DNA from: Streptomyces sp. ASQP_92
Lineage (GTDB): Bacteria > Actinomycetota > Actinomycetes > Streptomycetales > Streptomycetaceae
DNA length: 64,000 nucleotides
Direction: 5' to 3'
NCBI RefSeq assembly: GCF_025399895.1
Contig: NZ_JAODUA010000015.1
Span: 62,001-126,000 of the forward strand
This document shows positions 25,506 to 34,677 of the stretch, piece after piece. The number at the start of each line of letters is the position of its first letter. Position 1 is the stretch's first letter. A model generated the notes under the pieces. That model had not been told where the DNA came from, did no database searches, and saw nothing but the letters and a program-made list of their open reading frames with translations. A program made the translations under genes and the position numbers.

Positions 25506-26194
25506 TCGTGCGGTCCGTCACCAGCAAGGATGCGCCGATGCCTGCCCCCTCACCGCACTGTCGACCGGTCCGGATCCTCCTGGTCGAGGACCACGACATG
25601 GTGGCCGAGGCGATATGCCTCGCTCTGGAGCGCTCACCCGATCTGCGGATCGTGGGCCGCGCGGGGTCGGTGGCGTCGGCCCTGGCGGACGCCCGGCGGT
25701 GCGCGCCCGATGTCGTCCTCATGGACCGGCGCCTGCCGGACGGCGACGGCATCGCCGCCATCGGCGATCTCCTGGCACTCCTGCCGGACGCGCGCGTCCT
25801 GGTCCTGGCGGGCGAGGGCAGCGGCTCGGTGGCCGCGCGCGTCGCACGCACCGGCGGAGCGGGCCTGATCCTGAAGGACCGCGGTCTGAGCGAGCTGGAG
25901 GACGCCGTTCGCCGGGTGGCGGCGGGCGAGGCGGTATTCAGCCAGGATCTGCTCGGCGATGTACTGGGACGGCTCACGGGCAGGGTGGCGGCACTCGGAG
26001 AGAACCTGACCCCCCGGGAGCGCGAAGCCCTTCACCTGCTGGGGGAGGGTCGCACCACCGCGGAGATCAGCGAACAACTCGGAGTCGCGCTCAACACCGG
26101 GCGCAACCACGTCCAGCGGGTGCTCGAAAAGCTGGGCGCGCGCTCCCAGCTGGAAGCCGTGGCGATCGCCCGACGCGAAGGCATCCTCAAATGA
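25502..26194 (+). CDS. LuxR-type response regulator
   Basis: A 230-aa regulator. The receiver domain covers about residues 23-140: RILLVEDHDMVAE (acidic pair), the phospho-acceptor Asp in VVLMDRRLPDGDG and Lys in LILKDR. The usual Thr/Ser position reads Ala (VLVLAGEG). The LuxR HTH covers about 165-225 (LTPREREALHLLGEGRTTAE, then ISEQLGVALNTGRNHVQRVL). ATG 25502 overlaps the STAS stop; ATG 25538 is an alternative start. It would be phosphorylated by the downstream kinase. The loss of the Thr suggests altered activation. Confidence 0.9.
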   Translation: MIVRSVTSKDAPMPAPSPHCRPVRILLVEDHDMVAEAICLALERSPDLRIVGRAGSVASALADARRCAPDVVLMDRRLPDGDGIAAIGDLLALLPDARVLVLAGEGSGSVAARVARTGGAGLILKDRGLSELEDAVRRVAAGEAVFSQDLLGDVLGRLTGRVAALGENLTPREREALHLLGEGRTTAEISEQLGVALNTGRNHVQRVLEKLGARSQLEAVAIARREGILK

Positions 26195-27288
26195 CGCGCG
26201 AAGCACGGGAACAGAAGTGGGCGCGGAAGCAGGCGGCCCCCCTGTCGGAAACGGCGTTCACGCTGCTCGTTCAGGGAGTGCTGGACTACGGCATCTTCAT
26301 GCTGGACCCGCACGGATACATCATCAGCTGGAACGCCGGAGCGGAACGCATCAAGGGGTACAGCGCCTCGGACATCCTCGGCCAGCACTTCTCGGTCTTC
26401 TATCCGCCCGAGGACCAGGAGGCGGGCAAGCCGCAGTGGGAGCTGGAGACCGCCGTCGCCGACGGGCGACTCGAGGACGAGGGCTGGCGCGTCCGCAAGG
26501 ACGGCTCCCGCTTCTGGGCGAACGTGGTCATCACCGCCCTGCGGGACGAGAACGGCGTACTCCAGGGCTTCGGGAAGGTCACTCGCGACATGTCCGAACG
26601 CCGGGCCGCTCAGCACGCCCTCAGTGAGCGGCGGCGGCTGTTCGACCACTTGGTCCAGGCGCAGGAGACGGAGCGCCGCCGCATCGCGTGGGACGTCCAC
26701 GACGACTCCATCCAGGCGATGGTCGCCGTCGGTATGCGGCTGGAACTGCTCGCCGAGCGGGTGCCGGAGACCTACTCCGCGGAACTGCGGCGGCTCGACA
26801 CCTCGGTGCGCGAAGCGATCGGCCGCCTGCGCAGTCTGACGTTCCGGCTGCACCCGCCGGGAATCGACAGGCACGGCCTGGTCGACGGGCTCTCCAGCCA
26901 TCTGGACGACGTCGTGGGTGCTTCGTGGGGGATGGCCTACTCGTTCGACCACGAGCTGGAGCGCGAGCCCACTCCCGAGACCGCCATCACCATCTTCCGC
27001 ATCGTCCAGGAAGCACTCCTGAACGTGCACAAGCATGCCCGCGCGAGCAAGGTCGACATCCAGGTCCGGTCCGTCGACGGCGGCATCGTGACGCGTGTCA
27101 TGGACGACGGAACAGGGGCGCCGATGTCCCAGGACGGTTCGCGCGAACACTTCGGCGTCATCGAGATGCGCGAGCGGGCGGAGACGGCAGGAGGCTGGTG
27201 GTCCATGTACTCGCGGCCCGGTACGGGAACGACCGTCGAATTCTGGGTGCCGAACCCCGCCGCGACGCCGACGGACGAGGCACCATGA
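26191..27288 (+). CDS. PAS-containing NarL-type sensor histidine kinase
   Basis: A 365-aa cytosolic kinase with no membrane segment. A PAS domain fills about residues 25-140 (LDYGIFMLDPHGYIISWNAG, then AERIKGYSASDILGQHF and the PAC motif GFGKVTRDMSERR). HisKA_3 spans about 150-215, with the phospho-His in ERRRIAWDVHDDSIQAM. HATPase_c follows at about 255-350, with the N box QEALLNVHKHA and the G box FGVIEMRERAE. ATG 26191 and the stop both overlap neighbours (ATGA). It pairs with the LuxR regulator before it and the REC protein after it, an unusual one-kinase, two-receiver set. Confidence 0.92.
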   Translation: MTREAREQKWARKQAAPLSETAFTLLVQGVLDYGIFMLDPHGYIISWNAGAERIKGYSASDILGQHFSVFYPPEDQEAGKPQWELETAVADGRLEDEGWRVRKDGSRFWANVVITALRDENGVLQGFGKVTRDMSERRAAQHALSERRRLFDHLVQAQETERRRIAWDVHDDSIQAMVAVGMRLELLAERVPETYSAELRRLDTSVREAIGRLRSLTFRLHPPGIDRHGLVDGLSSHLDDVVGASWGMAYSFDHELEREPTPETAITIFRIVQEALLNVHKHARASKVDIQVRSVDGGIVTRVMDDGTGAPMSQDGSREHFGVIEMRERAETAGGWWSMYSRPGTGTTVEFWVPNPAATPTDEAP

Positions 27289-27686
27289 GCACTCCTGCGC
27301 AGGGCAGTTCCCCGTGCCCCCCGCTCACCGTGCTGCTGTGTGACGACAACGCGCTGGTCCTGGAGACCCTGAGCGAGGTCGTGCGCGCGCAGCCCGATCT
27401 GGAGGTGGTGGGCACGGCCCGCGACGCCGAGCAGGCCCTGCGCCTGGCCCACCACCACCAACCGGACCTGGTGGTCCTGGACGTACGCTTCCCCGGCGGC
27501 GGCCACCGCGTAGCCGGCGACATCGCGGCATGCTCACCGGCCAGCCGCGTCGTGGCGTTCTCCGCGTACGACGACAAGGGGTCCATCGAGCAGATGATGA
27601 GCGCCGGCGTCGTCGAGTACGTACTCAAAGGCGTGAGCAATCGCGACATCGTCGCCGCGCTGCGCCGGGCGGCAGAACCTCGCTGA
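27285..27686 (+). CDS. stand-alone receiver domain protein
   Basis: A 133-aa REC protein with no output domain. The receiver is intact: LLCDDNALV (acidic pair), the phospho-Asp in LVVLDVRFPGGG, the Ser position in VVAFSAYDD and Lys in EYVLKGVSN. ATG 27285 overlaps the kinase stop. It may be a phosphate sink or a competing partner for the kinase, or may act by protein contact. It ends the operon 10 bp before a terminator. Confidence 0.88.
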   Translation: MSTPAQGSSPCPPLTVLLCDDNALVLETLSEVVRAQPDLEVVGTARDAEQALRLAHHHQPDLVVLDVRFPGGGHRVAGDIAACSPASRVVAFSAYDDKGSIEQMMSAGVVEYVLKGVSNRDIVAALRRAAEPR

Positions 27687-27695
27687 ACTCCGGCT

Positions 27696-27729
27696 GGGAC
27701 AGGCGCCCCCAGAGGAAGCCGCCTGTCCC
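27696..27729. terminator. bidirectional hairpin terminator
   Basis: A perfect 10-bp stem GGGACAGGCG / CGCCTGTCCC with a 14-nt loop lies between the convergent REC and FUSC genes. Confidence 0.75.
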
Positions 27730-27733
27730 CACG

Positions 27734-28963
27734 TCACCGGTCGTCGGGTTCGGGCAACCGCAGGACCTGCCGCGCACGGCTTCGCATCCGGCGCAGATCG
27801 CTGAAGCGCCGACGCTGCTTGCGTGACTGCTGGTCGAGTTCCTCCACCAGACGCTGGGAACGCTTCTCCACGTCCAGCTCGTTGAGGATCCGGTCGACCT
27901 CGGCGAGCAGCGCCCCGTGCAACTGCCACTGGCGAGGGTGTCGCTGCACCTGCGCGAGCAGCAGGTCGGCGACGCGGTCACGGCTCGCGCGGCCGGCCGT
28001 CAACTCGGTCGCCAGGCGCTCCTCCGCCTTCTCGGCGTTGGTGCTGACCTGCGTCGTGATCAACACGGCGAAGCTCTCCACGGCCCGGGCGAGGTGTTCG
28101 AACACGTCCCGCAGGGCGAGTCCCACCTCCGGCTCAAAGAGCGTTTCCTCCGTACGTTCCTTCGCGAGGTCGGTCAGCGACCGGCAGACCACGCGCAACA
28201 CCACCGCCGAGATCTCCAGGGTGTCGAGCCCGGTACGCAGCACGACCCGTGACAGCAGCCCCTCCTTGACGCGCGGATTGAGGCGCAGACTGTCCTCGGC
28301 CTGCCGCAGGGACACATCCACCTGGACGATGTCGTGATCGAGCCGGCGCGCCTCGTGCAGCCGGGCCGCCGCCTGGGCGACCGGGGTATGGCCGCCGACC
28401 TCGGCCCCCAGATCGAGCAGCAGCCGCCGCATCCGCGCGGCGAGTTCTTCGATGGCGCCGCCGGCGGACTCCACCCAGACCGGTGGCGCGAGCAGCACGT
28501 TGAACAGCATGCCGACCCCGGCGCCGATGAGCGTCTCCAGCACGCGGTCCCAGGCGGTCGCCGACACCCGGGTCACGCCCAGGACGAGCATCGCGCTGAT
28601 CGCCACCTCGGGGACGAACTCGCCGACCTTGACGAAGCGGCCGACCACGAGCGCGGCCAGGATGATCAACCCGAGGCTCCACCAGGTCAGACCCACCAGA
28701 GCGCTGAAGCCGACGGCGAGCAGCACGCCCACGACGACCGAGTTCACCCTGCGCACGGCGGTGACGAGCGTCGTGTAGAGGGTGACCTGCACGACGAGGA
28801 GGGCCGTCAGCGGCGCGGTCAGCGGAGCGGGCTCGCTGCTCAGACGCAGAGCCACTACGTAGGAGATGACCGCCGCCGCCGTGGAACGCAGGGTCTGCAC
28901 CACCGCCGGCTCACGTCGGCGGCGCGCGAAATCAAACAGAGGATGAGTGAACTCCCGCACCAT
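27734..28963 (-). CDS. FUSC-type membrane protein
   Basis: A 409-aa protein with N-terminal hydrophobic helices at about residues 25-165 (LLVVQVTLYTTLVTAVRRV, VVVGVLLAVGFSALVGL, LGLIILAALVVGRF, LIGAGVGMLFNVLLAPPVWV) and a long helical cytosolic domain ending in an Arg/Gln-rich coiled coil. This is the same general family as the protein at 4931-6172, though the two do not look like recent duplicates. ATG 28963 follows AAGGGG. Efflux of aromatic or lipidic anions is a family-level guess only. It sits between two signalling loci but has no clear operon partner. Confidence 0.8.
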   Translation of the reverse strand: MVREFTHPLFDFARRRREPAVVQTLRSTAAAVISYVVALRLSSEPAPLTAPLTALLVVQVTLYTTLVTAVRRVNSVVVGVLLAVGFSALVGLTWWSLGLIILAALVVGRFVKVGEFVPEVAISAMLVLGVTRVSATAWDRVLETLIGAGVGMLFNVLLAPPVWVESAGGAIEELAARMRRLLLDLGAEVGGHTPVAQAAARLHEARRLDHDIVQVDVSLRQAEDSLRLNPRVKEGLLSRVVLRTGLDTLEISAVVLRVVCRSLTDLAKERTEETLFEPEVGLALRDVFEHLARAVESFAVLITTQVSTNAEKAEERLATELTAGRASRDRVADLLLAQVQRHPRQWQLHGALLAEVDRILNELDVEKRSQRLVEELDQQSRKQRRRFSDLRRMRSRARQVLRLPEPDDR

Positions 28964-29261
28964 CCACCCCTTCCCTCTCAGCGCATTTCACACACGGGGA
29001 GACCTCGGCGCCGGGGGAGGGGTGGTCCGGCGGCCGCGCTCCCGCGCGGGCCCCGGGAGACGGAGCCGGAACCCGCTGATCACGGTGCGGGGGCCCACCG
29101 GCGACGGCGTCGGACGGGTTCTGGCACACTGTGGGCCCGTCCCCGTGTGTGCCCGGCGATTTCGAGCCACTGTTCATGTCGTCGACCCGGGGGAATGCGC
29201 GCATGTTTCCGGGGTATGCGCGCAACGTTAATGGTGGCGCTTCGGCAGTGAGGCGGACTGG

Positions 29262-29735
29262 ATGAATCTGGCTGGGCAGGACGTGGATCAGCGACCCCAC
29301 GCGGACCGCGCGATGTCGGTTTCCGCTGTGCTCGAAGGCAGCGAGGACATTGCCGCTGCCCGGGGCATGGCCCGGGACTTCTTGACGTCGTTGCAGGCCG
29401 TGTACGGGTTGCCGGTCTGGAAACGAGCCATGGGCACGGTCCAGCTGGTGGTGAGCGAGCTGGTGACCAACGCCCGCAAGTACGCTCCCGGACCCTGTCT
29501 GCTGACCCTTGAGGTCAACGACGGAGCGGTGGAGGTGACGGTGTGGGACAGCAGCACGACGCTGCCGGTGGTCCTGGCGCCGGACCCCAGCAGGGTGGGC
29601 CAGCACGGCCTGGAAATCGTCATGGCGGTCTGCCGCAGCTTCGAGGTGCACCGCGAGCCCGTCGGTAAGCGCGTCAAGACGGCCATCGCCCTGGCCGACG
29701 AAGGCGCGGAGACGGGCGGCCCGCAGTCGGCGTGA
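29262..29735 (+). CDS. ATP-binding regulatory protein (HATPase_c_2)
   Basis: A 157-aa RsbW-like GHKL ATPase without a phospho-acceptor histidine. Motifs are the N box SELVTNARKYAPG and the G box GQHGLEIVMAV. The N-terminal leader of about 25 residues is not part of the fold. ATG 29262 opens the frame about 300 bp after the divergent FUSC gene. Its role is likely anti-sigma/STAS signalling in the cytosol; no partner is adjacent. It is similar in layout to the protein at 15161-15598. Confidence 0.82.
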   Translation: MNLAGQDVDQRPHADRAMSVSAVLEGSEDIAAARGMARDFLTSLQAVYGLPVWKRAMGTVQLVVSELVTNARKYAPGPCLLTLEVNDGAVEVTVWDSSTTLPVVLAPDPSRVGQHGLEIVMAVCRSFEVHREPVGKRVKTAIALADEGAETGGPQSA

Positions 29736-29819
29736 GCGGACGGCCGGGGCGCCTCACTGGTGGTGGCGCGAGAACGGCCGAGCCGGGGCGCGGCCCAGCC
29801 TCGTAGCGGACGGTGTGCC

Positions 29820-31337
29820 TTATGGCTTGAGGGTGCCGACGAACCGGTACTGGTTGCCCTCGTCGCCGTGCGCCGTGGGTGGACCCAGCTCGACCAGGGC
29901 CATCGACCGGTCGGACGGCTCGCCGTTGTCCGGTGCGAAGGCGATCTCACCGCTGACACCGCGCACCTTGTAGGTGCCGTTGGTCTGACCGAGCAGGTCG
30001 AGGACCGTGCTGGGAGTGACCTTGTCCGGGCCGTAGGTGTCCATCGCCCTGCGGGCGGCGATGCCGATTGTGTAGACCGCGTCGTGGCCCACCATGGCCT
30101 GCCCGTTGTTGAGCGCCCCCGCGCTCGCGCCGCGCAGCGCGAGGAAGCGGCGCTGGAAGTCGGGGAACGGGCCCCGCTCCTGGCCGCCGTACATCTGCGC
30201 GGAGGCGTCGGGGTGGGCGTACGCCGTGTAGTACGCCTTGAGGCCGCTGGCGTTCCAGCGCCGCCCCAGCTCCGCGAGCTCGGCCGTGCCGGACGCGCGG
30301 CTCGTGTCGAAATACAGGCCGACCGCGCTGGACCCGGAGAGCACGCGTACGGGACAGCTGCGCCGGTTCTCGCCAGCCGCCTCGATGAAGCTGCGCAGCT
30401 CGCGCCCCCGCGCCGCGAAGTAGACGCCGTCCGGGGTGGCCCCGGTGACGCAGATCTTCTCCGCGACCACCCGCAGCGCGTTGCCGCCGCCCGGTGCCGC
30501 CCCGGAGGTGAACGGGACCACCGTCTCGACCTTGAGCCCGACCCGCTGCGCGGCCGCCATGAACCCGCTGTACAGGGAGGCGTTGTAGATGTCCCCCGCC
30601 TTGTTGTCCTTGACGACCTGCAACCGGTACCCGGGGTGTTTGTCCTGCTGCTCCTTGAAGTAGCGGGCCGCCGCGGAGGCCTGCTCATCGGCGGGGAAGG
30701 ACACCCGGAAGAAGCCGGGCGCCTTGGACCTCATCTCGTCCCCGGCCACCGTCGCACCCACGATGGGCACCCCGGCCGTGCGCAGTTTGTCGACCGCGGC
30801 CAGCGTGCGGGCATTGCTCTGCCCTATCCCGGCGACCGCGACCAGGTGCTCCTCGTCCTTCATTTTCAGGAGCTGCTCGACCACGTCGCCGGCGTACGCG
30901 TCGTCGCGCCCGGTGTTGGCCAGGAGCAGCCGCACCCTCGGCAGGGTGCCCCGCTCGCCGTTGATCTCCTGCTGGGCTATGTGGGCGCCCATGACCGCCA
31001 GGCGGGTGCCTTCGGGGCCCCGGTCCTCGGTGCCGCCGGACATCGACTCCAGGTAGGCGATGGTCACCGACTTCTCGCCGGACTTCTCCACTCTGCGGTT
31101 CTCGTCCCGGATCCTGCCGCTGATGTCGCCCAGCGCGGGAAAGGCGAACGAACCGTCGCTCACTCCCACACACTCGCCGCCGGCCCGCTTGGCGACGCCC
31201 CGCGCACAGTCGGTGTCCGGCTCGAAGGCCTTGAAGAGGACGACGGCGATCAGTACCACGCACACCGCGCCCAGCGCCGACCACAACACCTTGTGGCTCG
31301 GCGGCCGGGGAAGATCGATCGTCGTACGGCTCGTCAC
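29820..31337 (-). CDS. membrane-anchored type-I periplasmic-binding-fold protein
   Basis: A 505-aa protein. A short cytosolic leader is followed by one membrane helix at about residues 17-38 (LWSALGAVCVVLIAVVLFKA), with no lipobox. The extracytoplasmic part from about residue 90 resembles branched-chain amino acid binding proteins (SVTIAYLESMSGG, GVPIVGATVAGDEM, FFRVSFPADEQASAAARY, QVVKDNKAGDIY). No ABC permease or transport ATPase is nearby. The GTG start overlaps the stop of the upstream NTPase (GTGA). This points to a surface ligand sensor working with the NTPase rather than an importer. Confidence 0.78.
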   Translation of the reverse strand: MTSRTTIDLPRPPSHKVLWSALGAVCVVLIAVVLFKAFEPDTDCARGVAKRAGGECVGVSDGSFAFPALGDISGRIRDENRRVEKSGEKSVTIAYLESMSGGTEDRGPEGTRLAVMGAHIAQQEINGERGTLPRVRLLLANTGRDDAYAGDVVEQLLKMKDEEHLVAVAGIGQSNARTLAAVDKLRTAGVPIVGATVAGDEMRSKAPGFFRVSFPADEQASAAARYFKEQQDKHPGYRLQVVKDNKAGDIYNASLYSGFMAAAQRVGLKVETVVPFTSGAAPGGGNALRVVAEKICVTGATPDGVYFAARGRELRSFIEAAGENRRSCPVRVLSGSSAVGLYFDTSRASGTAELAELGRRWNASGLKAYYTAYAHPDASAQMYGGQERGPFPDFQRRFLALRGASAGALNNGQAMVGHDAVYTIGIAARRAMDTYGPDKVTPSTVLDLLGQTNGTYKVRGVSGEIAFAPDNGEPSDRSMALVELGPPTAHGDEGNQYRFVGTLKP

Positions 31338-33337
31338 CAGGGCTCCTCCTTGTACTGCTGGGCCTTGTCCTGCAGCACGTTCGCCCAGGCGACGCGCTCG
31401 GTGTGCGCGGCGGCGAGGGTGTGGAACCGGGCGTAGACCTCCCCGAAGAGCGAGGCGTACGGGTCGCCCAGCGGATCGCGGTAAGGGTCCCCGACCCGGT
31501 CCGTGGCCGGGTCGTCGGCCGGCTCCGGCGCTATCCAACTCGCCGCGAGGAGACGGGTGATGGTGCGCAGGCGCGGCACGGTGTCCTCCCGCAGATGCCG
31601 CACCAGAGCCTCGTACTGCTCCCACGGCTCGCTGCCCGGACCGCTGAGCGCGGCCGGCAGCGGCGCGCGGCGCAGCCTGCACAGCGCGGCGCACCACTGC
31701 TCGGGGGTGTCCTGCTCGAAGATCGCGTCCAGATGGGCCGCGGCGGCGGCCAGATCACCGCACGCCAGCGCGTGATAGGCGGCCAGCCCCGGCTCCCCTC
31801 TGGCCGCCGCCTCCGCACGCAACCCGGCGTGCAGCGCGGCCGGATCCTCAAGGGCGCTCAACAGCAGGCGGCGCAAGAGCGGGTGCGGGGTGCCCGGCGG
31901 CCCGTCGGCAAGCGGATCGCCGGTGTCGATGTGCATCGTGCGCAGCCGGTCCCTGGCGAACGCCCGGAATTCCTGGCCCAGATGGGCCGTGGCCTCCGCC
32001 TCGGTCTGCAACCAGTGGGCCACCACGGCCTGCGCCAGATCGGGCGCGGCCGACGCCCTGGCCAGCGCCGGACGCAGACCCTGCGGCGGGTCGATGGGCA
32101 GCAGCCGGTCCCGGAGGCCGTGGACCAGTTCCGCCGACGGTTGCAGCCCTCGGCGCAGCCGCTCCTCCCAGGGCACCGAAGGCTCGAAGGCGTGCAGCGC
32201 GCCGAGGAGCCGAGCTGTCGCCGCGGGCTGCCCCCGCGTGATCTCGTACACCGCCCAACCCAGCCAGCGCGCCCCGGCGTTGCCCCGGGGCGGGGGAGCG
32301 GCCGTCGACTGGAAGACCTCCTTCGCCTGCTGATCCACCTCATTGCGCGTCAGATCGCGCAACCGTCCCACCCGCAGCCCCGCCGTCACCTCCTGCGGAT
32401 CGAAGGCCGTGCCGGCGCCCCAGGCCCCCGGGTACCCGTCAGTGGCGTACTGCCATCCGAAGTCGACGTCCTGGAGCGCCCGCGGATAGCTGCCCGCCAT
32501 GGCGAGGACCGCCAGCGGGTCGCGGTCGGAGCCGCGGCGCTCCTGGACCAGGAGGCGCAGCACCTCGCCGCCCAGTTGGTTGTCGGCGTTGTCCAGAAGG
32601 ACCAGGCAGCGCACGGCCCAGTCCTTGCGGACGTAGCAGCGCCGCAGCTCCTGGAGGAAGACCCCGCACACGATGCGCTCGGTCACGGCGCGGTCCTCGG
32701 CGGAGGCGGAGTGGTACGCCAGGTTGAGCTCGACCAGGATGTCCAGGGCCGAGGTGATGGCCGAGGCCCGCCGGATCCTGGACAGACGCCGCAGCACCTG
32801 CCCGTGGCGCAGGACCCGCTCGATCGTCGGCAGAACCCGGAAGACCTCCATGAACGGCGATGGCAGCCCGGCCAGCGTCCCGGCCGTCTGCCCGACCTGC
32901 ACGACATGCGGCAGCCAGTGGGAGGGCGGCCCGGCGAGTGCCTGACCGAGCTGACGGCGCGCCACCGCCCGGTCCTGGCAGTCGAGTTCGAGGGCGAGCG
33001 CCGCGCACATCAGACGGAAGGCGGGCAGGGCAATGTGCGGCACGTGCTTCTTGCGGGGTGCCAGGTCGTACGCCACGGCCTTGAGCACGTCCACCGGACC
33101 CTGATCGTGCCGGGCCAGCTCGGCGAGGTCGAGCCGGGCCACCGCGCCGACCGCGGCCCACTGCCCGATCGCCCGCAGCAGAGTCGTCTTCCCGCTGCCG
33201 CGCGGGCCGAGCAACAACGTGACGGGCAACTGCTCACGGGACCCGCCGCGAGTTTCCGTTCCGGGCAGCAGCAACGACTCGGTGTAGCTCAGCACCGACC
33301 GGTCTCGCTCGGACTCACCCGCCCAGTCCTGCGGCAT
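31334..33337 (-). CDS. large P-loop NTPase coupled to surface-binding protein
   Basis: A 667-aa cytosolic protein. Walker A is GPRGSGKTT at residues 44-52; a Walker B-like strand CLVLLDNAD is at about 244-252. Residues 80-230 and 350-660 are helical and Leu/Ala/Arg-rich, like an alpha-solenoid, with no known catalytic motif. The spacing and long helical tail suggest a STAND/AAA-like signalling NTPase rather than an ABC ATPase (no LSGGQ signature). ATG 33337 follows AGGGGGG. It is translationally coupled to the membrane-anchored binding protein. The function is not known. Confidence 0.75.
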   Translation of the reverse strand: MPQDWAGESERDRSVLSYTESLLLPGTETRGGSREQLPVTLLLGPRGSGKTTLLRAIGQWAAVGAVARLDLAELARHDQGPVDVLKAVAYDLAPRKKHVPHIALPAFRLMCAALALELDCQDRAVARRQLGQALAGPPSHWLPHVVQVGQTAGTLAGLPSPFMEVFRVLPTIERVLRHGQVLRRLSRIRRASAITSALDILVELNLAYHSASAEDRAVTERIVCGVFLQELRRCYVRKDWAVRCLVLLDNADNQLGGEVLRLLVQERRGSDRDPLAVLAMAGSYPRALQDVDFGWQYATDGYPGAWGAGTAFDPQEVTAGLRVGRLRDLTRNEVDQQAKEVFQSTAAPPPRGNAGARWLGWAVYEITRGQPAATARLLGALHAFEPSVPWEERLRRGLQPSAELVHGLRDRLLPIDPPQGLRPALARASAAPDLAQAVVAHWLQTEAEATAHLGQEFRAFARDRLRTMHIDTGDPLADGPPGTPHPLLRRLLLSALEDPAALHAGLRAEAAARGEPGLAAYHALACGDLAAAAAHLDAIFEQDTPEQWCAALCRLRRAPLPAALSGPGSEPWEQYEALVRHLREDTVPRLRTITRLLAASWIAPEPADDPATDRVGDPYRDPLGDPYASLFGEVYARFHTLAAAHTERVAWANVLQDKAQQYKEEPW

Positions 33338-33769
33338 CGGCCCCCCTGGGGATGGGCGCCACCCCGCTGTGGCACCAGCGAGGGGACAATACATCCGGGA
33401 CACACGTGAGTCGCAACCCCTGCATGGATTTACGGGACATACACCCTCGCCGTTCCGGAGGGGCCATACCCACATGCCGGGCGTGCAGAGCAACCCTGGT
33501 TTGCGGCACGGGAGTTGCTCGGCCGCACACAACGGGCGTCCACGCACCGCAGACGGGCCGCAGACCGGTACTCGTCCCTGCAAATACCTACATGTCCATC
33601 GAAGTCCCAGATGAAATGGGCGAGTTGGGGCTGAACCGACGGTGCGGTACGGCACGTATCGGCCCCTGCGTCACCTGCGGCACGGCACACGGACCTGTTT
33701 CCGAGCCATCGGCCGCACAACGGAACTTTCATCCAAGACAGGACGGCCGAAGTCCGGGACCGTAGAGCC
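33338..33769. other. divergent intergenic region before NTPase pair and AraC gene
   Basis: About 432 bp with no supportable gene; the short frames here lack ribosome sites. It must hold the promoters for the leftward NTPase operon and the rightward AraC gene. I see no convincing palindrome or repeat. Confidence 0.45.
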
Positions 33770-34606
33770 ATGCGCAGCCACGAGATGGGGCAGGTCCCCA
33801 CGGACCACGAGGCCGAGGACGGCTGGGAGGTGGCCCACCCCCTGGGCGGGTCCTCCCTCGCCGGCGTCCGGATGGCGGGATTCCGCGACCGGATCGCCGC
33901 CGGCCTGGACAAGCGGGTGCTCGCGCAGCCTTCCGTGGTCGTCGTCATCGGGCTCGGGGACACCCCGTTCACAGTCGAGGACGACCAGGGGGCACAGCCC
34001 CTCACCAGCTTCGCCGCCACGCTGTCGCCGGGCCCCGCGCGCGTGCGGGGTGAGCGTGTGGAGTGCGTCGAGATGCGTTTGTCACCCCCGGCCGCGTACA
34101 CGCTGCTGGGCGTCTCCCCGAACGAACTCACGCGGCCCGTGATCAGCCTCGAAGACGTGTGGGGCCCAGCCGAACGGCGCCTGCGCGAGCAGTTGGCCGA
34201 GGGCGCGACATGGCAGGAACGGCTCGTTCTGGTGGACGAGTTCCTCATGCGGCGGGCCGCGCAGGCACCGGCGATGGCGTCCGAGGTCGCAGCCGTCTGG
34301 GATCACATCGTGGCCTGTCGGGGCAGGGTACGGGTGGCCGAACTCGCCACGTTGTGCGGCTGGAGCCGCAAGCGGTTGTGGTCCAGGTTCAGCGCTCAGA
34401 TCGGTCTCACCCCCAAGCGCGCGGCCATGCTGGTCCGCTTCGACCATGCGGCCCGCGCTCTACGTGCGGGCGAGAACGCCATCGATGTGGCTCTGGCGTG
34501 CGGATACGTCGATCAGCCCCATCTTCATCGCGATGTGCTGGCCTTCGCCGGCTGCACGCCGAGGGCCCTGGCGGAGGGGCCGCGCCGCGAGGGCGGGGGC
34601 TCCTGA
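33770..34606 (+). CDS. AraC family transcriptional regulator
   Basis: A 278-aa regulator. The C-terminal two-HTH AraC domain covers about residues 170-265 (LATLCGWSRKRLWSRFSAQI, then GLTPKRAAMLVRFDHAARAL and ACGYVDQPHLHRDV). The N-terminal half (about 20-150) is a sensor domain with VVVVIGLGDTPFTVED and a beta-rich feel but no known ligand motif. ATG 33770 is used; ATG 33785 is possible. It is divergent from the NTPase pair and upstream of a methyltransferase; either could be a target. Confidence 0.85.
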   Translation: MRSHEMGQVPTDHEAEDGWEVAHPLGGSSLAGVRMAGFRDRIAAGLDKRVLAQPSVVVVIGLGDTPFTVEDDQGAQPLTSFAATLSPGPARVRGERVECVEMRLSPPAAYTLLGVSPNELTRPVISLEDVWGPAERRLREQLAEGATWQERLVLVDEFLMRRAAQAPAMASEVAAVWDHIVACRGRVRVAELATLCGWSRKRLWSRFSAQIGLTPKRAAMLVRFDHAARALRAGENAIDVALACGYVDQPHLHRDVLAFAGCTPRALAEGPRREGGGS

Positions 34607-34677
34607 CGCACCCGGCCGGTCCGAGTCGGCCTGGTAAGCCCTGGGCCGGTCCGCGCGGCCTTGGGCCGGGCACGAGC

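Noticed and set aside
31403..33409. Plus-strand frame opposite the P-loop NTPase
   Set aside because: Arg/Gly/Val-rich shadow with no domain; the minus strand has Walker motifs, a ribosome site and a coupled downstream gene.
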